64,000 bases of DNA from Pseudomonadota bacterium (GCA_021845985.1 JAJZES010000042.1:1-64000); one strand, 5' to 3'. Counted from the stretch's first letter, positions 28,138 through 47,398 are shown. The notes: generated by a model from the letters alone, not told the origin. Numbers and translations are program-made.

Positions 28138-28231
28138 CGCCCCCTCATCTGGAACGCGGGAGACCGCCGGGCCGCGCCTGTCGCGGCCGGGTCGCATGCA
28201 CCGCGGTCCCTTGGAGCACAGGACCAGGGAT

Positions 28232-28666
28232 ATGGCAAAGAAGATCGTCGGCTACATCAAGCTGCAAATCCCCGCGGGGAAGGCCAACCCGTCGCCGCCG
28301 GTCGGCCCGGCGCTCGGTCAGCGCGGCTTGAACATCATGGCGTTCGTCAAGGAATTCAATGCGGTGACGGCGCAGATGGAGCCGGGGATGCCGATTCCGG
28401 TGGTCATCACCGCGTTCGGCGACCGCAGCTTCACCTTCATCATGAAGACGCCGCCGAACACCTATTTCCTCAAGCGGGCGGCCGGCATCGACAAGGGCAC
28501 GACGACGCCGGGCAAGGGCGCGCCGGTCGGCCGCGTCACCACCACGCAACTGCGCGAGATTGCCGCCACGAAGATGAAGGACATGAACGCCAACGACGTG
28601 GAGGGAGCGGTGCGCATGCTCGCCGGGTCCGCCCGATCGATGGGCCTTTCGGTGGTGGAGGGCTGA
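28232..28666 (+). CDS. rplK: 50S ribosomal protein L11
   Basis: The 144-residue L11 binds the GTPase-associated region of 23S rRNA. Typical parts are [20 protein letters not shown] with the Pro-rich switch [13 protein letters not shown], and the C-terminal RNA-binding domain ending [14 protein letters not shown]. The start at 28232 follows CAGGGAT. It is the first gene of the L11 operon here; the usual upstream secE-nusG pair is absent and replaced by divergent eutB. Confidence 0.97.
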   Translation: MAKKIVGYIKLQIPAGKANPSPPVGPALGQRGLNIMAFVKEFNAVTAQMEPGMPIPVVITAFGDRSFTFIMKTPPNTYFLKRAAGIDKGTTTPGKGAPVGRVTTTQLREIAATKMKDMNANDVEGAVRMLAGSARSMGLSVVEG

Positions 28667-28670
28667 TCCG

Positions 28671-29363
28671 ATGGCGCACAAGAAGCGGCTCGCGGCGGCC
28701 TATAAGGCGGTCGATCGCAGCAAGACCTATGGGCTGCCGGTGGCGATCGAGCTGATCAAGCAGACCGCGCGCGCCAAGTTCGACGAGACGGTCGAGATGG
28801 CGATGAATCTCGGCATCGACCCGCGCCACGCCGACCAGATGGTGCGCGGGCTGGTCAGTCTGCCTAACGGCACCGGCAAGACGTTGCGCATCGCGGTGTT
28901 TGCGCGCGGCGCCAAGGCCGAGGAAGCACAGGCGGCCGGGGCCGATGTGGTCGGCGCCGAGGATCTGGCCGAGCGCGTGCAGGGCGGGCAGATCGAGTTC
29001 GACCGCTGCATCGCCACGCCGGACATGATGGCGCTGGTCGGGCGGCTGGGCAAAATCCTCGGCCCGCGCGGGCTGATGCCGAACCCGCGGCTGGGCACGG
29101 TGACGATGGATGTGCGCGGCGCGATCCAGGCGGCGAAAGCCGGGCAGGTCGAGTTCCGCGCCGAGAAGGCGGGCATCGTCCATGCCGGCATCGGCAAGGC
29201 CAGTTTCTCGGCCGAGCAGTTGCTGGAGAATGCGCGCGCCTTCGCCGACGCGATCGTCAAGGCCAAGCCGGCCGGCGCCAAGGGAACCTATGTGCAGAAG
29301 GTTTCCGTCAGTTCGACCATGGGGCCGGGCGTGCGGGTGGACGTGGCGACGCTGGCCGGCTGA
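28671..29363 (+). CDS. rplA: 50S ribosomal protein L1
   Basis: The 230-residue L1 of the large-subunit stalk also acts as translational repressor of its own operon in many bacteria. Characteristic are [24 protein letters not shown] and [17 protein letters not shown]. It begins four bases after the rplK stop, with GGAGGGC as ribosome site inside rplK. Length and sequence are normal. Confidence 0.97.
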   Translation: MAHKKRLAAAYKAVDRSKTYGLPVAIELIKQTARAKFDETVEMAMNLGIDPRHADQMVRGLVSLPNGTGKTLRIAVFARGAKAEEAQAAGADVVGAEDLAERVQGGQIEFDRCIATPDMMALVGRLGKILGPRGLMPNPRLGTVTMDVRGAIQAAKAGQVEFRAEKAGIVHAGIGKASFSAEQLLENARAFADAIVKAKPAGAKGTYVQKVSVSSTMGPGVRVDVATLAG

Positions 29364-29669
29364 ACGAGATACGTCGGCGGCGCGCTCGGTCGAACGAGCG
29401 CGGCGGCGGCGGGCAGGGGGCGCAGGCCCCCGCAACCTGTCCGAGACCGCTCGTCGTCCCTGTCGGGACGTTAAGGGACTTTCGGGTCCGCGCGCGGGAG
29501 ACGGGGAAGCCGAGGATGGCCGCCGAGAGGCGGTGGTTCGTGGCGGTTCCGGCTTGTGGACAGGCGAACCGGGTGCGGCCGGAGCGCCTGCTAAGGCGTT
29601 CGGGCGGCCCAGAGGGCAACCCGGTCGGAAGCGGCGATGCCGGTTCCGGCCACCATGTGGAGACGGGTA
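29364..29669 (+). promoter_or_regulatory. Structured leader of the rplJ-rplL mRNA
   Basis: This 306-base stretch without a gene lies where bacterial L10 mRNA leaders lie. It is rich in potential structure: an eight-base-pair stem with a six-base loop at 29381-29402 (CGCGCTCG/CGAGCGCG), a GGGGGC/GCCCCC hairpin at 29416-29431, and a GTCCC/GGGAC hairpin just after. L10-L12 complex binding to such leaders controls rplJL translation in other bacteria. The specific kink-turn was not verified. Confidence 0.4.
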
Positions 29670-30203
29670 TTGGACCGTACGGAGAAGCACGAGTTCGTCG
29701 CTTCGCTCGCGTCCGTGTTCGCAGAGACGTCGATCGTGGTCGTGACCCGCAATGCCGGGCTCACGGTCGCGGAGGTGACGGAACTGCGGCGGCGGATGCG
29801 CGCGGCTGGGGCGACCTTCAAGGTTGCGAAGAACCGGCTGGCCACCCTCGCCCTGGATGGGACCTCATTCGACGGCATCAAGCCGCTGCTGACGGGGCCG
29901 ACCGCGCTGGCGTGGTCGCGCGATCCGGTGGCAGTGGCGAAAACCGCCGTCGAGTTCGCCAGGACCAACGATAAGTTCGAAGTGCTCGGTGGCGCCATTG
30001 GTGGCCAGACGCTGGATGCGGCTGGGATCAAGGCGTTGTCGGAGCTGCCGTCGCTGGAGACGCTGCGGGCGCGGTTGGTGGGGATGCTGCAGACCCCCGC
30101 CACGCGCATCGCCGCTGTTCTCGCGGCCCCGGCCGGACAGATCGCCCGGGTGCTGGCAGCCCATGCGGAGGCAGAGGGAGCGCCGAGCGCCGACGCAGCC
30201 TGA
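29670..30203 (+). CDS. rplJ: 50S ribosomal protein L10
   Basis: The 177-residue L10 is the base of the L7/L12 stalk. A TTG at 29670 gives the normal family start (LDRTEKHEFVASL, read with initiator Met) and is preceded by GGAG at seven bases. In-frame ATGs at 29637 and 29655 would add 11 or 5 residues and lack this spacing. LVVVTxxxGLTV-like IVVVTRNAGLTVAEVTELRR, GATFKVAKNRLA and the Ala-rich stalk-binding C-terminal helix are present. Confidence 0.93.
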   Translation: MDRTEKHEFVASLASVFAETSIVVVTRNAGLTVAEVTELRRRMRAAGATFKVAKNRLATLALDGTSFDGIKPLLTGPTALAWSRDPVAVAKTAVEFARTNDKFEVLGGAIGGQTLDAAGIKALSELPSLETLRARLVGMLQTPATRIAAVLAAPAGQIARVLAAHAEAEGAPSADAA

Positions 30204-30331
30204 ACGCCCCGCCGGCATGTGCCGGCATGCGTGACGCGCCGGCCTCTCGCCGGCGTGTGCGCGAACGTGATCGCAGGCCCGCATGGGTGGGCTTGCATGG
30301 AACCGACCTCGGACTAGATTAGGGACATATC

Positions 30332-30715
30332 ATGGCCGATCTACAGCGACTGGTTGACGAGCTTTCCACCCTGACGGTGATGGAAGCCGCCGAACTCTCC
30401 AAGCTGCTCGAAGAGAAGTGGGGCGTCAGCGCCGCCGCGCCGGTGGCCGTGGCCGCCGCGCCGGCCGCCGGTGCCGCCGCCGCCGCCGCACCGGTCGAGG
30501 AGCAGACCGAGTTTACCGTCATCCTGGCCAAGGCGGGCGACAAGAAGATCAACGTCATCAAGGAAATCCGCACCATCACCGGCCTCGGGCTGAAGGAAGC
30601 CAAGGATTTGGTTGAGGGCGCCCCGAAGACCGTCAAGGAAGCGGTCAACAAGGACGAGGCGGCGAAGATCAAGAAGGTGCTGGAAGAACAGGGCGCGACT
30701 GTCGAAATCAAGTAG
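30332..30715 (+). CDS. rplL: 50S ribosomal protein L7/L12
   Basis: The 127-residue stalk protein recruits translational GTPases. It has an N-terminal dimerisation domain (residues 1-35), an Ala-rich hinge (about 36-60) and a C-terminal domain with KTEFTVIL-like [20 protein letters not shown], then [24 protein letters not shown] precedes the ATG. Two strong hairpins follow before rpoB. Confidence 0.98.
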   Translation: MADLQRLVDELSTLTVMEAAELSKLLEEKWGVSAAAPVAVAAAPAAGAAAAAAPVEEQTEFTVILAKAGDKKINVIKEIRTITGLGLKEAKDLVEGAPKTVKEAVNKDEAAKIKKVLEEQGATVEIK

Positions 30716-30726
30716 GCTGAATGCGC

Positions 30727-30786
30727 GCGGCCCGGACGGGCCGCAACCGAGCCTGAAACGGGCGGAAACCCAGTTGGTTTCCGCCC
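30727..30786 (+). terminator. Double hairpin in the rplL-rpoB gap
   Basis: The first hairpin pairs GCGGCCC (30727-30733) with GGGCCGC (30738-30744) around GGAC. The second pairs GGGCGGAAACC (30760-30770) perfectly with GGTTTCCGCCC (30776-30786) around five bases. Neither is followed by a T-run. In other bacteria this gap holds a partial terminator and an RNase III site that set the ratio of ribosomal protein to RNA polymerase; a similar role here is inference. Confidence 0.5.
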
Positions 30787-30951
30787 GCGATCCTGTTGTT
30801 GCACCGCCCCGCCATCGGCCGGGGGCGCGTGCGGCAATCGGGCGGAGGGCAGGGAGGGGGCCGTGATGGGTGCGGCACCGAACCTGTCTGACCGTCACGA
30901 CGACGGCTGGACGATCACCCATCGCTTCACTCACGGGGCAGCAGGACAGGC

Positions 30952-35124
<4,173 letters not shown>

Positions 35125-35195
35125 CATGTTTGCGTGCTGAGTGCGGGCCGGCGGTTTGGCCGGCCCGTCTGTGAACTCCCGCCAGGGGTGTTGCG

Positions 35196-39365
<4,170 letters not shown>

Positions 39366-39394
39366 CCTGCTGGCGATTTTGCGTGCCTGTTGAA

Positions 39395-39423
39395 GGCCGG
39401 CGATGGGTGCATCGCCGGCCTTC
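39395..39423 (+). terminator. rpoC terminator-like hairpin
   Basis: GGCCGGCGATG pairs perfectly with CATCGCCGGCC around GGTG, a stem of 11 base pairs, followed by only two T residues. It is the likely end of the rpoBC transcript, with strength uncertain because the T-run is short. Confidence 0.6.
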
Positions 39424-39464
39424 GTGCTTTGCGGAGCAGATCACGTCGCCAGGGTCGCGCGGGC

Positions 39465-39493
39465 TTGACTCATCGCAGGCGTGACCGTAGGTT
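39465..39493 (+). promoter_or_regulatory. Promoter of the rpsL-rpsG-tuf operon
   Basis: TTGACT at 39465-39470 and TAGGTT at 39488-39493 with a 17-base spacer. A GC-rich stem follows directly at the predicted start. The position between the rpoC hairpin and rpsL supports an independent str operon promoter. Confidence 0.7.
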
Positions 39494-39694
39494 CCGCCCC
39501 CTCGGCCGACCTCAGGGGCGGCTACCGTTTGCAGGCACCAAGGCGTGTGGCGCCGCATCCATCCTCGCATTTGGGGCTGGGTGCTCAGGCCGCATGTCCG
39601 GTCAGACCCCGCAGGGTGGGAGTTTCCCGCCGCCTGTGGGGCTTGTCTGTGGCGGCGGCTGGCCGGGGCCGCGGAGAAGGATGAAAGAGGGTCC

Positions 39695-40066
39695 ATGCCG
39701 ACCATCAACCAGTTGATCGCCAAGGGGCGTGAGCCGCGCAGCGCGCGCAACAAGGTGCCGGCCCTGCAGGGCTGTCCGCAGAAGCGCGGGGTGTGCACGC
39801 GCGTCTATACGACGACGCCGAAAAAGCCGAACTCGGCGCTGCGCAAGGTCGCCAAGGTGCGGCTGACCAACGGCTATGAGGTGGTCAGCTACATCCCCGG
39901 CGAGGGCCATAATCTCCAGGAGCACAGCGTGGTGCTGATCCGCGGCGGTCGCGTAAAGGATCTGCCAGGCGTGCGCTATCACATCCTGCGCGGCGTGCTC
40001 GACACGCAGGGCATTGCCAAGCGCCGCCAGCGGCGTTCGCTGTATGGCGCGAAGCGCCCGAAGTAA
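39695..40066 (+). CDS. rpsL: 30S ribosomal protein S12
   Basis: The 123-residue decoding-centre protein. [34 protein letters not shown]-type sequence and [15 protein letters not shown] are typical. Lys43 and the Lys-Pro region near residue 88-92 are unchanged from streptomycin-sensitive sequences. It is the first gene of the str operon, followed 14 bases later by rpsG. Confidence 0.98.
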   Translation: MPTINQLIAKGREPRSARNKVPALQGCPQKRGVCTRVYTTTPKKPNSALRKVAKVRLTNGYEVVSYIPGEGHNLQEHSVVLIRGGRVKDLPGVRYHILRGVLDTQGIAKRRQRRSLYGAKRPK

Positions 40067-40080
40067 GAGGACAGAGAGCG

Positions 40081-40557
40081 ATGAGCCGCCGCCGCCGCGC
40101 AATCAAGCGCGAGATCCTGCCGGACGCGAAGTTCGGCGACATTGTCATCACGCGGTTCATGAACGCGCTGATGTATGACGGCAAGAAGTCGGTTGCCGAA
40201 GGCATCGTTTACGGTGCGCTGGATGTGATGAAGCGGCGCGGCGGATCGCAGGCCGATCCGGTGCGGATGTTCCACGAGGCGCTGGACAACGTGAAGCCGG
40301 CGGTGGAAGTCCGCTCCCGCCGGGTGGGCGGCGCCACCTATCAGGTGCCGGTCGAAGTGCGCACGGATCGGCGGCAGGCGCTGGCGATCCGCTGGCTGAT
40401 CGACGCCGCCCGCAAGCGCGGCGAGCACACGATGGAAGACCGGCTTTCCAACGAGCTGATGGACGCGGTCAACAACCGCGGCTCGGCCGTCAAAAAGCGC
40501 GAAGACACGCACCGGATGGCTGAGGCCAACAAGGCCTTCAGCCATTATCGCTGGTAA
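40081..40557 (+). CDS. rpsG: 30S ribosomal protein S7
   Basis: The 158-residue S7 nucleates assembly of the small-subunit head. [15 protein letters not shown], the beta-hairpin region [19 protein letters not shown] and [12 protein letters not shown] are typical. Length is two residues above the usual 156. The next gene is tuf, 44 bases downstream; the expected fusA is not there. Confidence 0.98.
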   Translation: MSRRRRAIKREILPDAKFGDIVITRFMNALMYDGKKSVAEGIVYGALDVMKRRGGSQADPVRMFHEALDNVKPAVEVRSRRVGGATYQVPVEVRTDRRQALAIRWLIDAARKRGEHTMEDRLSNELMDAVNNRGSAVKKREDTHRMAEANKAFSHYRW

Positions 40558-40601
40558 CGACACCCAACCCCGAAGCGTAGAGCGGGCACGGAGACAAGAC
40601 G

Positions 40602-41789
<1,188 letters not shown>

Positions 41790-41829
41790 AGACCACGAAT
41801 CGGCCCCGCGCAGCCTGGAAGATCGAGTG

Positions 41830-42138
41830 ATGGACAACCAGAACATCCGTATCCGCCTGAAGGCGTACGATCACCGCGTGCTCGACAACAGCACCAAGGA
41901 GATCGTGAACACGGCGAAGCGGACGGGCGCACGGGTGCGCGGGCCGATCCCTCTGCCGACGCATATCGAACGGTTCACCGTCAACCGGTCGCCGCATGTG
42001 GACAAGAAAAGCCGCGAGCAGTTCGAGATCCGCACCCATCGGCGCCTGCTCGACATCGTCGAGCCGACGCCGCAGACGGTGGACGCGCTGATGAAGCTCG
42101 ATCTTGCCGCCGGCGTGGACGTCGAGATCAAGCTGTAA
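41830..42138 (+). CDS. rpsJ: 30S ribosomal protein S10
   Basis: The 102-residue S10 (also the NusE antitermination factor) is the first gene of the S10 cluster. [40 protein letters not shown] and [13 protein letters not shown] are typical. It lies 40 bases after tuf with no obvious terminator between, so the str and S10 runs may be cotranscribed. Confidence 0.98.
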   Translation: MDNQNIRIRLKAYDHRVLDNSTKEIVNTAKRTGARVRGPIPLPTHIERFTVNRSPHVDKKSREQFEIRTHRRLLDIVEPTPQTVDALMKLDLAAGVDVEIKL

Positions 42139-42196
42139 CTGCCCATTGGCCTAAGGACCGCGGGTTCGGCCCGCCGTCCCTCTGGGGAAGAGATTG

Positions 42197-42883
42197 ATGC
42201 GCACAGGATTGTTGGCAAAAAAGCTGGGCATGTCCCGGCTGTTCAGGGACGACGGGACGCATGTTCCGGTGACCATCCTGCATCTCGATGAGGTGCAGGT
42301 GGTGGCGGCGCGGACCGAAGAGACGGACGGCTACACGGCGGTTCAGCTTGGCTGGGGCCGGGCCAAGGTCAAGAACGTGACCAAGCCGAACAAGGGCCAT
42401 TACGCCCGCGCCAAGGTTGAGCCGAAGGCGAAGCTGGCGGAGTTCCGGGTTGCCGCCGACGCGGTGCTGACGCCCGGCGCGACATTGACCGCGGCGCATT
42501 TCGTGCCCGGTCAGCGCGTCGATGTCTGCGGCACGAGCAAGGGCAAGGGCTTCGCCGGCGCGATGAAGCGCTGGAACTTTTCGGGCCTGGAGGCCAGCCA
42601 CGGCGTGTCGATCAGCCATCGCTCGCACGGCTCCACCGGCAATCGGCAGGATCCGGGCAAGACCTTCAAGAACAAGAAAATGGCCGGACATCTCGGGGTC
42701 GAGCGGGTGACCACGCTCAATCTCGAAGTGGCCGCCGTCGATGTCGCCAAGGGCTTGGTGATGGTCAAGGGCGCGGTGCCGGGCGCGAAGGGCGGCTTTG
42801 TGCTGGTGCGCGACGCGGTGAAGCGGGCGCGACCGGCGGAGGCACCCTATCCGGCGGCGCTGGCCGGCGCGGCGCAGGGCTGA
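42197..42883 (+). CDS. rplC: 50S ribosomal protein L3
   Basis: The 228-residue L3 lies near the peptidyl-transferase centre. [16 protein letters not shown] at the start, then [21 protein letters not shown]-type sequence, [21 protein letters not shown] and GHLGVERVT are typical. A TTG three bases upstream is in frame, but the ATG with GGGGAAGAG upstream fits better. A 20-residue Ala/Pro-rich tail extends the C-terminus slightly. Confidence 0.97.
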   Translation: MRTGLLAKKLGMSRLFRDDGTHVPVTILHLDEVQVVAARTEETDGYTAVQLGWGRAKVKNVTKPNKGHYARAKVEPKAKLAEFRVAADAVLTPGATLTAAHFVPGQRVDVCGTSKGKGFAGAMKRWNFSGLEASHGVSISHRSHGSTGNRQDPGKTFKNKKMAGHLGVERVTTLNLEVAAVDVAKGLVMVKGAVPGAKGGFVLVRDAVKRARPAEAPYPAALAGAAQG

Positions 42884-42895
42884 GGGACGAGCGAC

Positions 42896-43513
42896 ATGCA
42901 GATCGAGATGAAGACGCTCGACAACGGCTCTGCCGGGACGATCGAGTTGCCGGACGAGATTTTCGCCACGACGCCGCGGGCCGACATCATGGCGCGCGTG
43001 GTTCACTGGCAGCAGGCCAAGCGCCGTGCCGGCACGCACCGCACCAAAGGGATGGGCGAGGTGTCCGGCACGACGAAGAAGCCGTACAAGCAGAAGGGCA
43101 CCGGCAACGCGCGGCAAGGCAGCCTGCGGGCGCCGCAGTTTCGCACCGGTGGCGTAGTGCACGGGCCGGTGGTGCGCGACCATGGCTACAAGCTGCCGAA
43201 GAAGGTGCGTCGGCTCGGGCTGATCTCGGCGTTGTCGCAGAAGCAGGCCGAGGGCAAGCTGATCGTGCTCGACGCCGCCAGCGGCGGCAGCGGCAAGACC
43301 AAAGATCTGGTGCAGCAGCTCAAGACGCTCGGCTGGTCGTCGGCGCTGATCATCGACCATGCGGTCGATGCCGGGTTTCTGCGCGCCAGCCGCAACATCA
43401 TCGGCCTTGATGTGCTGCCGACGGTGGGGGCCAATGTCTATGACATCCTGGCGCATGACGTGCTGGCGGTGACTGCTGCCGGCGTTGCGGGTCTGAAGGA
43501 GCGCCTGGCATGA
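42896..43513 (+). CDS. rplD: 50S ribosomal protein L4
   Basis: The 205-residue L4 has its long loop at the polypeptide exit tunnel, visible as [20 protein letters not shown] near residues 61-80. It has the family start and length, and the C-terminal [14 protein letters not shown]. Its stop overlaps the rplW start as ATGA. In other bacteria L4 represses this operon; no evidence for that was sought beyond context. Confidence 0.97.
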   Translation: MQIEMKTLDNGSAGTIELPDEIFATTPRADIMARVVHWQQAKRRAGTHRTKGMGEVSGTTKKPYKQKGTGNARQGSLRAPQFRTGGVVHGPVVRDHGYKLPKKVRRLGLISALSQKQAEGKLIVLDAASGGSGKTKDLVQQLKTLGWSSALIIDHAVDAGFLRASRNIIGLDVLPTVGANVYDILAHDVLAVTAAGVAGLKERLA

Positions 43514-43839
43514 GCGAGACCGCCAAGCCGCGCGGGCCGCGCATGGCGCGCGAAGCGATGTATGCGGTGATCCGCAGTCCGGTCATCACCGAGAAGGCGA
43601 CGGCGCTGAGCGAGAAGAACACGGTGGCGTTTCGCGTCGCCATCGAGGCCACCAAGCCGCAGATCAAGGCCGCGGTCGAAGGGCTGTTCGGGGTCAGCGT
43701 GACCGCGGTGAACACGCTCGTCACCAAGGGCAAGGCCAAGCGCTTTCGTGGCCGGCCGGGTCAGCGCAGCGATGTGAAAAAGGCCTATGTGACACTGGCG
43801 GCGGGTCAGACGATCGACCTGACCACCGGTCTCGCGTGA
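43510..43839 (+). CDS. rplW: 50S ribosomal protein L23
   Basis: The 109-residue L23 sits at the tunnel exit and docks trigger factor and SRP. The core [20 protein letters not shown], then [20 protein letters not shown] is typical. A 15-residue N-terminal extension ([14 protein letters not shown]) precedes the usual start; the coupling to rplD by ATGA supports this longer form. Confidence 0.96.
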   Translation: MSETAKPRGPRMAREAMYAVIRSPVITEKATALSEKNTVAFRVAIEATKPQIKAAVEGLFGVSVTAVNTLVTKGKAKRFRGRPGQRSDVKKAYVTLAAGQTIDLTTGLA

Positions 43840-43855
43840 CGCAGGAGCCGCAGAG

Positions 43856-44689
43856 ATGGCACTGAAAAGTTTTAACCCGGTCACGCCCAGCCTGCGCGGC
43901 ACCATTCTGGTGGACCGCCGGGAATTGTGGAAGGGCAAGCCAGTCAAGGGTTTGACGATCGGCAAAGCGGCGACCGGCGGGCGCAACAATCACGGCCGTA
44001 TCACCAGCCGGTTCCGCGGTGGCGGACACAAGCAAAGCTATCGGGTGGTCGATTTCAAGCGTCGCAAGTTCGACATGCCGGCGACCGTCGAACGGCTCGA
44101 ATACGATCCCAACCGCTCGGCGTTCATCGCGCTGCTGCGCTATCAGGACGGCGAGCTGGCGTATATTCTGGCGCCGCAGCGGCTGCGCGCGGGCGACGCC
44201 GTGGTGTCGGGCGCGCGCGCCGACATCAAGCCGGGCAACGCGATGCCGCTGGCGGCGATCCCGGTCGGGACGATCGTGCATAATGTCGAGTTGAAGCCGC
44301 AGGCCGGCGGCAAGGTCGCCCGCGCCGCCGGGCAGTATGCCCAGCTCGTCGGCAAGGATGCCGGCTACGCGCAGATCAAGCTGATGTCGGGCGAACTGCG
44401 CATGGTGCGCGGCGAGTGTATGGCGACGATCGGCGCGGTGTCGAACCCGGACAACGCTAATGTGCAGATCGGCAAGGCGGGGCGGCAACGCTGGCTGGGG
44501 CGTCGGCCGCACAACCGCGGCGTAGTGATGAACCCGGTCGATCACCCGCATGGTGGCGGCGAGGGGCGTACCTCCGGCGGCCGGCATCCGGTGACGCCGT
44601 GGGGCAAGCCGACCAAGGGCTACAAGACGCGGGTCAACAAGCGCACCGACCGGCTGATCATCCGCCGCCGCAACAAGGGGAAGGGCTGA
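43856..44689 (+). CDS. rplB: 50S ribosomal protein L2
   Basis: The 277-residue L2 is essential for subunit association. [16 protein letters not shown], the core [20 protein letters not shown] (with the conserved His near residue 229) and the C-terminal [18 protein letters not shown] are typical. GGAGCCGCAGAG precedes the ATG. Two bases separate its stop from the rpsS start. Confidence 0.98.
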   Translation: MALKSFNPVTPSLRGTILVDRRELWKGKPVKGLTIGKAATGGRNNHGRITSRFRGGGHKQSYRVVDFKRRKFDMPATVERLEYDPNRSAFIALLRYQDGELAYILAPQRLRAGDAVVSGARADIKPGNAMPLAAIPVGTIVHNVELKPQAGGKVARAAGQYAQLVGKDAGYAQIKLMSGELRMVRGECMATIGAVSNPDNANVQIGKAGRQRWLGRRPHNRGVVMNPVDHPHGGGEGRTSGGRHPVTPWGKPTKGYKTRVNKRTDRLIIRRRNKGKG

Positions 44690-44691
44690 CC

Positions 44692-44970
44692 ATGACGCGT
44701 TCCGTCTGGAAGGGCCCGTTCGTCGATGGGTACCTGCTGAACAAGGCCGAGGCGGCCAAGGCATCGAGCCGCAACGAGATCATTCGCATCTGGTCGCGCC
44801 GCTCGACGATCCTGCCGCAGTTCGTCGGCCTGACCTTCGGTGTCTATAACGGGCACAAGTTCCTGCCAGTGCAGGTCAATGAGAACATGGTCGGGCACAA
44901 GTTCGGCGAGTTCTCACCGACGCGGACGTTCACCGGGCATTCCGGCGACAAGAAGGCCAAGCGGGGCTGA
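44692..44970 (+). CDS. rpsS: 30S ribosomal protein S19
   Basis: The 92-residue S19 belongs to the head of the 30S subunit. [32 protein letters not shown] and [15 protein letters not shown] are typical. GGGGAAGGG inside the end of rplB serves as ribosome site. rplV starts one base after the stop. Confidence 0.97.
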   Translation: MTRSVWKGPFVDGYLLNKAEAAKASSRNEIIRIWSRRSTILPQFVGLTFGVYNGHKFLPVQVNENMVGHKFGEFSPTRTFTGHSGDKKAKRG

Positions 44971-44971
44971 C

Positions 44972-45376
44972 ATGAGCAAGCCGAAGCACGCGCGCGGACT
45001 GGACGAGACGGAGGCGCAGGCGATTCTGCGCAATGTCCGGGTCAGCCCGCGCAAGCTCAATCTGGTGGCCGGGCTGATCCGCAACCGCTCGGCACAGGAT
45101 GCGGTGGCGACACTGACGTTCAGCAAGCGCCGGATCGCCCAGCAGGTGAAGAAGGTGCTGGAAAGCGCCATCGCCAACGCCGAGAACAATCATCAGCTCG
45201 ATGTCGATCGGCTGTACGTGTCACGCGCCGAGGTCGGCCGGGCGATCGTCATGAAGCGGTTCCAGGCGCGTGGCCGTGGCCGCGCGTCGCGGGTCGAGAA
45301 GTGGTTCAGCCATCTGAAGATCGTGGTGGCCGAGCGCGCGCAGAAAGCCGACCAGCCGGCGCAGGAGGCCGCGTAA
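44972..45376 (+). CDS. rplV: 50S ribosomal protein L22
   Basis: The 134-residue L22 lines the exit tunnel. The conserved core [20 protein letters not shown] is followed by the tunnel-loop region [20 protein letters not shown]. An N-terminal extension of about 15 residues and a Gln/Ala tail make it slightly longer than the usual 110. Overlap-free coupling to rpsS. Confidence 0.97.
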   Translation: MSKPKHARGLDETEAQAILRNVRVSPRKLNLVAGLIRNRSAQDAVATLTFSKRRIAQQVKKVLESAIANAENNHQLDVDRLYVSRAEVGRAIVMKRFQARGRGRASRVEKWFSHLKIVVAERAQKADQPAQEAA

Positions 45377-45379
45377 CCG

Positions 45380-46057
45380 ATGGGTCACAAAGTCAATCCG
45401 GTCGGTTTGCGGCTGGGCATCAACCGCACCTGGGACAGCCGCTGGTTCGCCGGCGCCGATTACAGCAAGCTGCTGCTCGATGATCTGAAGCTGCGCGGGT
45501 ATCTGCGCACCAAGCTGTCGGGTGCCGGCGTCAGTCGGGTGGTGATCGAGCGTCCGGCGAAGAAGCCGCGGGTGACCATCTACGCGGCGCGGCCGGGCGT
45601 GGTGATCGGCAAGAAGGGTCAGGACATCGACGCGCTGCGGCGTGATCTGGCGCGCATGGCGAAGACCGAGGTGTCGCTCAACATCGTCGAAATCCGCAAG
45701 CCGGAGATCGACGCGACGCTGGTGGCCGAGAACATCGCCCAGCAGCTTGAGCGCCGGGTGGCGTTCCGCCGGGCGATGAAGCGGGCGGTGCAGTCGGCGA
45801 TGCGGCTTGGCGCCCAGGGCATCCGCATCAATTGCGGCGGCCGGCTTGGCGGCGCCGAGATCGCGCGGGTCGAGTGGTATCGTGAGGGTCGGGTGCCGCT
45901 GCACACGCTGCGGGCGGATATCGACTTCGGCACCGCGACGGCCAAGACGACCTACGGCACCTGCGGCGTCAAGGTGTGGATTTTCAAGGGCGAGATCCTG
46001 GCTCAGGATCCGATGGCGCAGGACCGCCGCGCCGCCGAACAGGCGCCGCAGCGGTAA
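45380..46057 (+). CDS. rpsC: 30S ribosomal protein S3
   Basis: The 225-residue S3 lies at the mRNA entry tunnel. [20 protein letters not shown], the KH-domain [11 protein letters not shown] near residue 75, and [20 protein letters not shown] in the C-terminal domain are typical. It begins three bases after the rplV stop. Confidence 0.98.
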   Translation: MGHKVNPVGLRLGINRTWDSRWFAGADYSKLLLDDLKLRGYLRTKLSGAGVSRVVIERPAKKPRVTIYAARPGVVIGKKGQDIDALRRDLARMAKTEVSLNIVEIRKPEIDATLVAENIAQQLERRVAFRRAMKRAVQSAMRLGAQGIRINCGGRLGGAEIARVEWYREGRVPLHTLRADIDFGTATAKTTYGTCGVKVWIFKGEILAQDPMAQDRRAAEQAPQR

Positions 46058-46069
46058 GGAACGGGTACG

Positions 46070-46486
46070 ATGCTTTCGCCAAAGCGAACGAAATACCGCA
46101 AGGCCCACAAGGGCCGCATCCACGGCAACGCGAAGGGCGGCACCGCGCTCAACTTCGGCACCTTCGGCTTGAAGGCGCTGGAGCCGGAGCGGGTGACGGC
46201 GCGGCAGATCGAGGCGGCACGGCGCGCCATCACGCGCGCCATGAAGCGCGCCGGGCGGGTGTGGATTCGCATTTTCCCGGACGTTCCGGTGTCGATCAAG
46301 CCGGCCGAGGTGCGCATGGGCTCCGGCAAGGGCAGCCCGGAGTTCTGGGTCTGCCGCGTCAAGCCGGGGCGGATCATGTTCGAGATCGACGGTGTGGCGC
46401 CGGAACTGGCGCGCGAGGCGCTGACGCTCGGCGCGGCAAAACTGCCGATCCGCACCAAGCTCGTTGCCCGCATCGGGGATGCCTGA
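46070..46486 (+). CDS. rplP: 50S ribosomal protein L16
   Basis: The 138-residue L16 lies near the tRNA A- and P-sites. [39 protein letters not shown] and [20 protein letters not shown] are typical. AAGGAACGGGTACG precedes the ATG. rpmC starts three bases after the stop. Confidence 0.98.
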   Translation: MLSPKRTKYRKAHKGRIHGNAKGGTALNFGTFGLKALEPERVTARQIEAARRAITRAMKRAGRVWIRIFPDVPVSIKPAEVRMGSGKGSPEFWVCRVKPGRIMFEIDGVAPELAREALTLGAAKLPIRTKLVARIGDA

Positions 46487-46489
46487 GAG

Positions 46490-46705
46490 ATGGCCAAGGA
46501 CACCAAGGCGGCGGACATCCGCGCCAAGACGCCGGACGAGCTGGATACGCTGCTGCTCACTCTGCGCAAGGAGCAGTTCAACCTGCGGTTCCAGCGCGCC
46601 ACCGGCCAGCTTGAGGGCGTGGCGCGGGTGCGTCAGGTGCGCCGGGACATCGCGCGCGTGAAAACCATTCTGGCGGAGAAACACGTCTCCGCCGGCCAGG
46701 CCTGA
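46490..46705 (+). CDS. rpmC: 50S ribosomal protein L29
   Basis: The 71-residue helical hairpin protein sits near the tunnel exit. [20 protein letters not shown] followed by [17 protein letters not shown] is typical. GAGAG just before the ATG lies in the end of rplP. Length is in the normal range for alphaproteobacteria. Confidence 0.96.
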   Translation: MAKDTKAADIRAKTPDELDTLLLTLRKEQFNLRFQRATGQLEGVARVRQVRRDIARVKTILAEKHVSAGQA

Positions 46706-46719
46706 GAAGGAGTGGGGCG

Positions 46720-47019
46720 ATGCCGAGGCGCGTCCTGACGGGGCGAGTGACCAGCGACAAGATGGACAAGACCGTCACGGTTCTTGTCGATCGGCGCGTC
46801 ATGCATCCGTTGTACAAGAAGTTCATCCGGCGTTCCAAGAAATACGCGGCGCACGACGAGGCGAACACCTGCAAGGTGGGCGACATGGTGCGCATCGAGG
46901 AATGTCCGCCGATCAGCAAGCGCAAGGCGTGGCTGGTGGTCGAGCGCAACGGCGACAGCATGCGTCCGGCCGATCCCGCCGCGGAGCCGCAGACGGCCGC
47001 GGCGCCGGCGCAGGCGTGA
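46720..47019 (+). CDS. rpsQ: 30S ribosomal protein S17
   Basis: The 99-residue S17 binds 16S rRNA as an OB-fold. [36 protein letters not shown] and [17 protein letters not shown] are typical. The last 18 residues ([18 protein letters not shown]) are an acidic-to-Ala/Pro-rich tail beyond the usual end. AAGGAGTGGGGCG precedes the ATG. Confidence 0.97.
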   Translation: MPRRVLTGRVTSDKMDKTVTVLVDRRVMHPLYKKFIRRSKKYAAHDEANTCKVGDMVRIEECPPISKRKAWLVVERNGDSMRPADPAAEPQTAAAPAQA

Positions 47020-47029
47020 GGAGCGGCAG

Positions 47030-47398
47030 ATGATTTCGGTTGAGAGCAACCTCGACGTTGCCGACAATTCGGGCGCGCGCCGGGTGCAGTGCATCAAGGT
47101 GCTGGGCGGCTCGAAGCGCAAGACTGCGTCGGTCGGCGACGTGATCGTGGTGTCGATCAAGGAGGCAATTCCGCGCGGCAAGGTCAAGAAGGGCGACGTG
47201 CATCAGGCGGTGATCGTGCGCACGGCGTTTCCGGTGCGCCGCGCCGACGGCAGCGCCATTCGCTTCGACCGCAATGCGGCGGTGTTGATCAACAAGCAGA
47301 TGGAGCCGATCGGGACCCGTATCTTTGGCCCGGTCGTGCGTGAACTGCGGGCGCGCAAGTTCATGAAGATCATCTCGCTGGCGCCGGAGGTGCTGTGA
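47030..47398 (+). CDS. rplN: 50S ribosomal protein L14
   Basis: The 122-residue L14 forms an intersubunit bridge. [40 protein letters not shown] and [19 protein letters not shown] are typical. GAGGAGCGG precedes the ATG. The last base of its stop codon is the first base of the rplX start. Confidence 0.98.
   Translation: MISVESNLDVADNSGARRVQCIKVLGGSKRKTASVGDVIVVSIKEAIPRGKVKKGDVHQAVIVRTAFPVRRADGSAIRFDRNAAVLINKQMEPIGTRIFGPVVRELRARKFMKIISLAPEVL

Larger units (their letters stand above)
39366..39694. other. Gap between rpoC and rpsL
   Basis: No gene is supported here. The gap holds the rpoC hairpin (39395-39420), a good sigma-70 promoter (39465-39493) and a leader of about 195 bases to the rpsL ATG. 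The leader starts with a stem CCGCCCC/GGGGCGG at 39494-39521 and ends with GGAGAAGG and AAAGAGGGT close to the start codon. Confidence 0.6.

Noticed and set aside
28090-28231. tRNA gene upstream of rplK (a tRNA-Trp is often near secE-nusG)
   Set aside because: No cloverleaf or conserved T-arm sequence was found here or in the other gaps that I inspected by eye.
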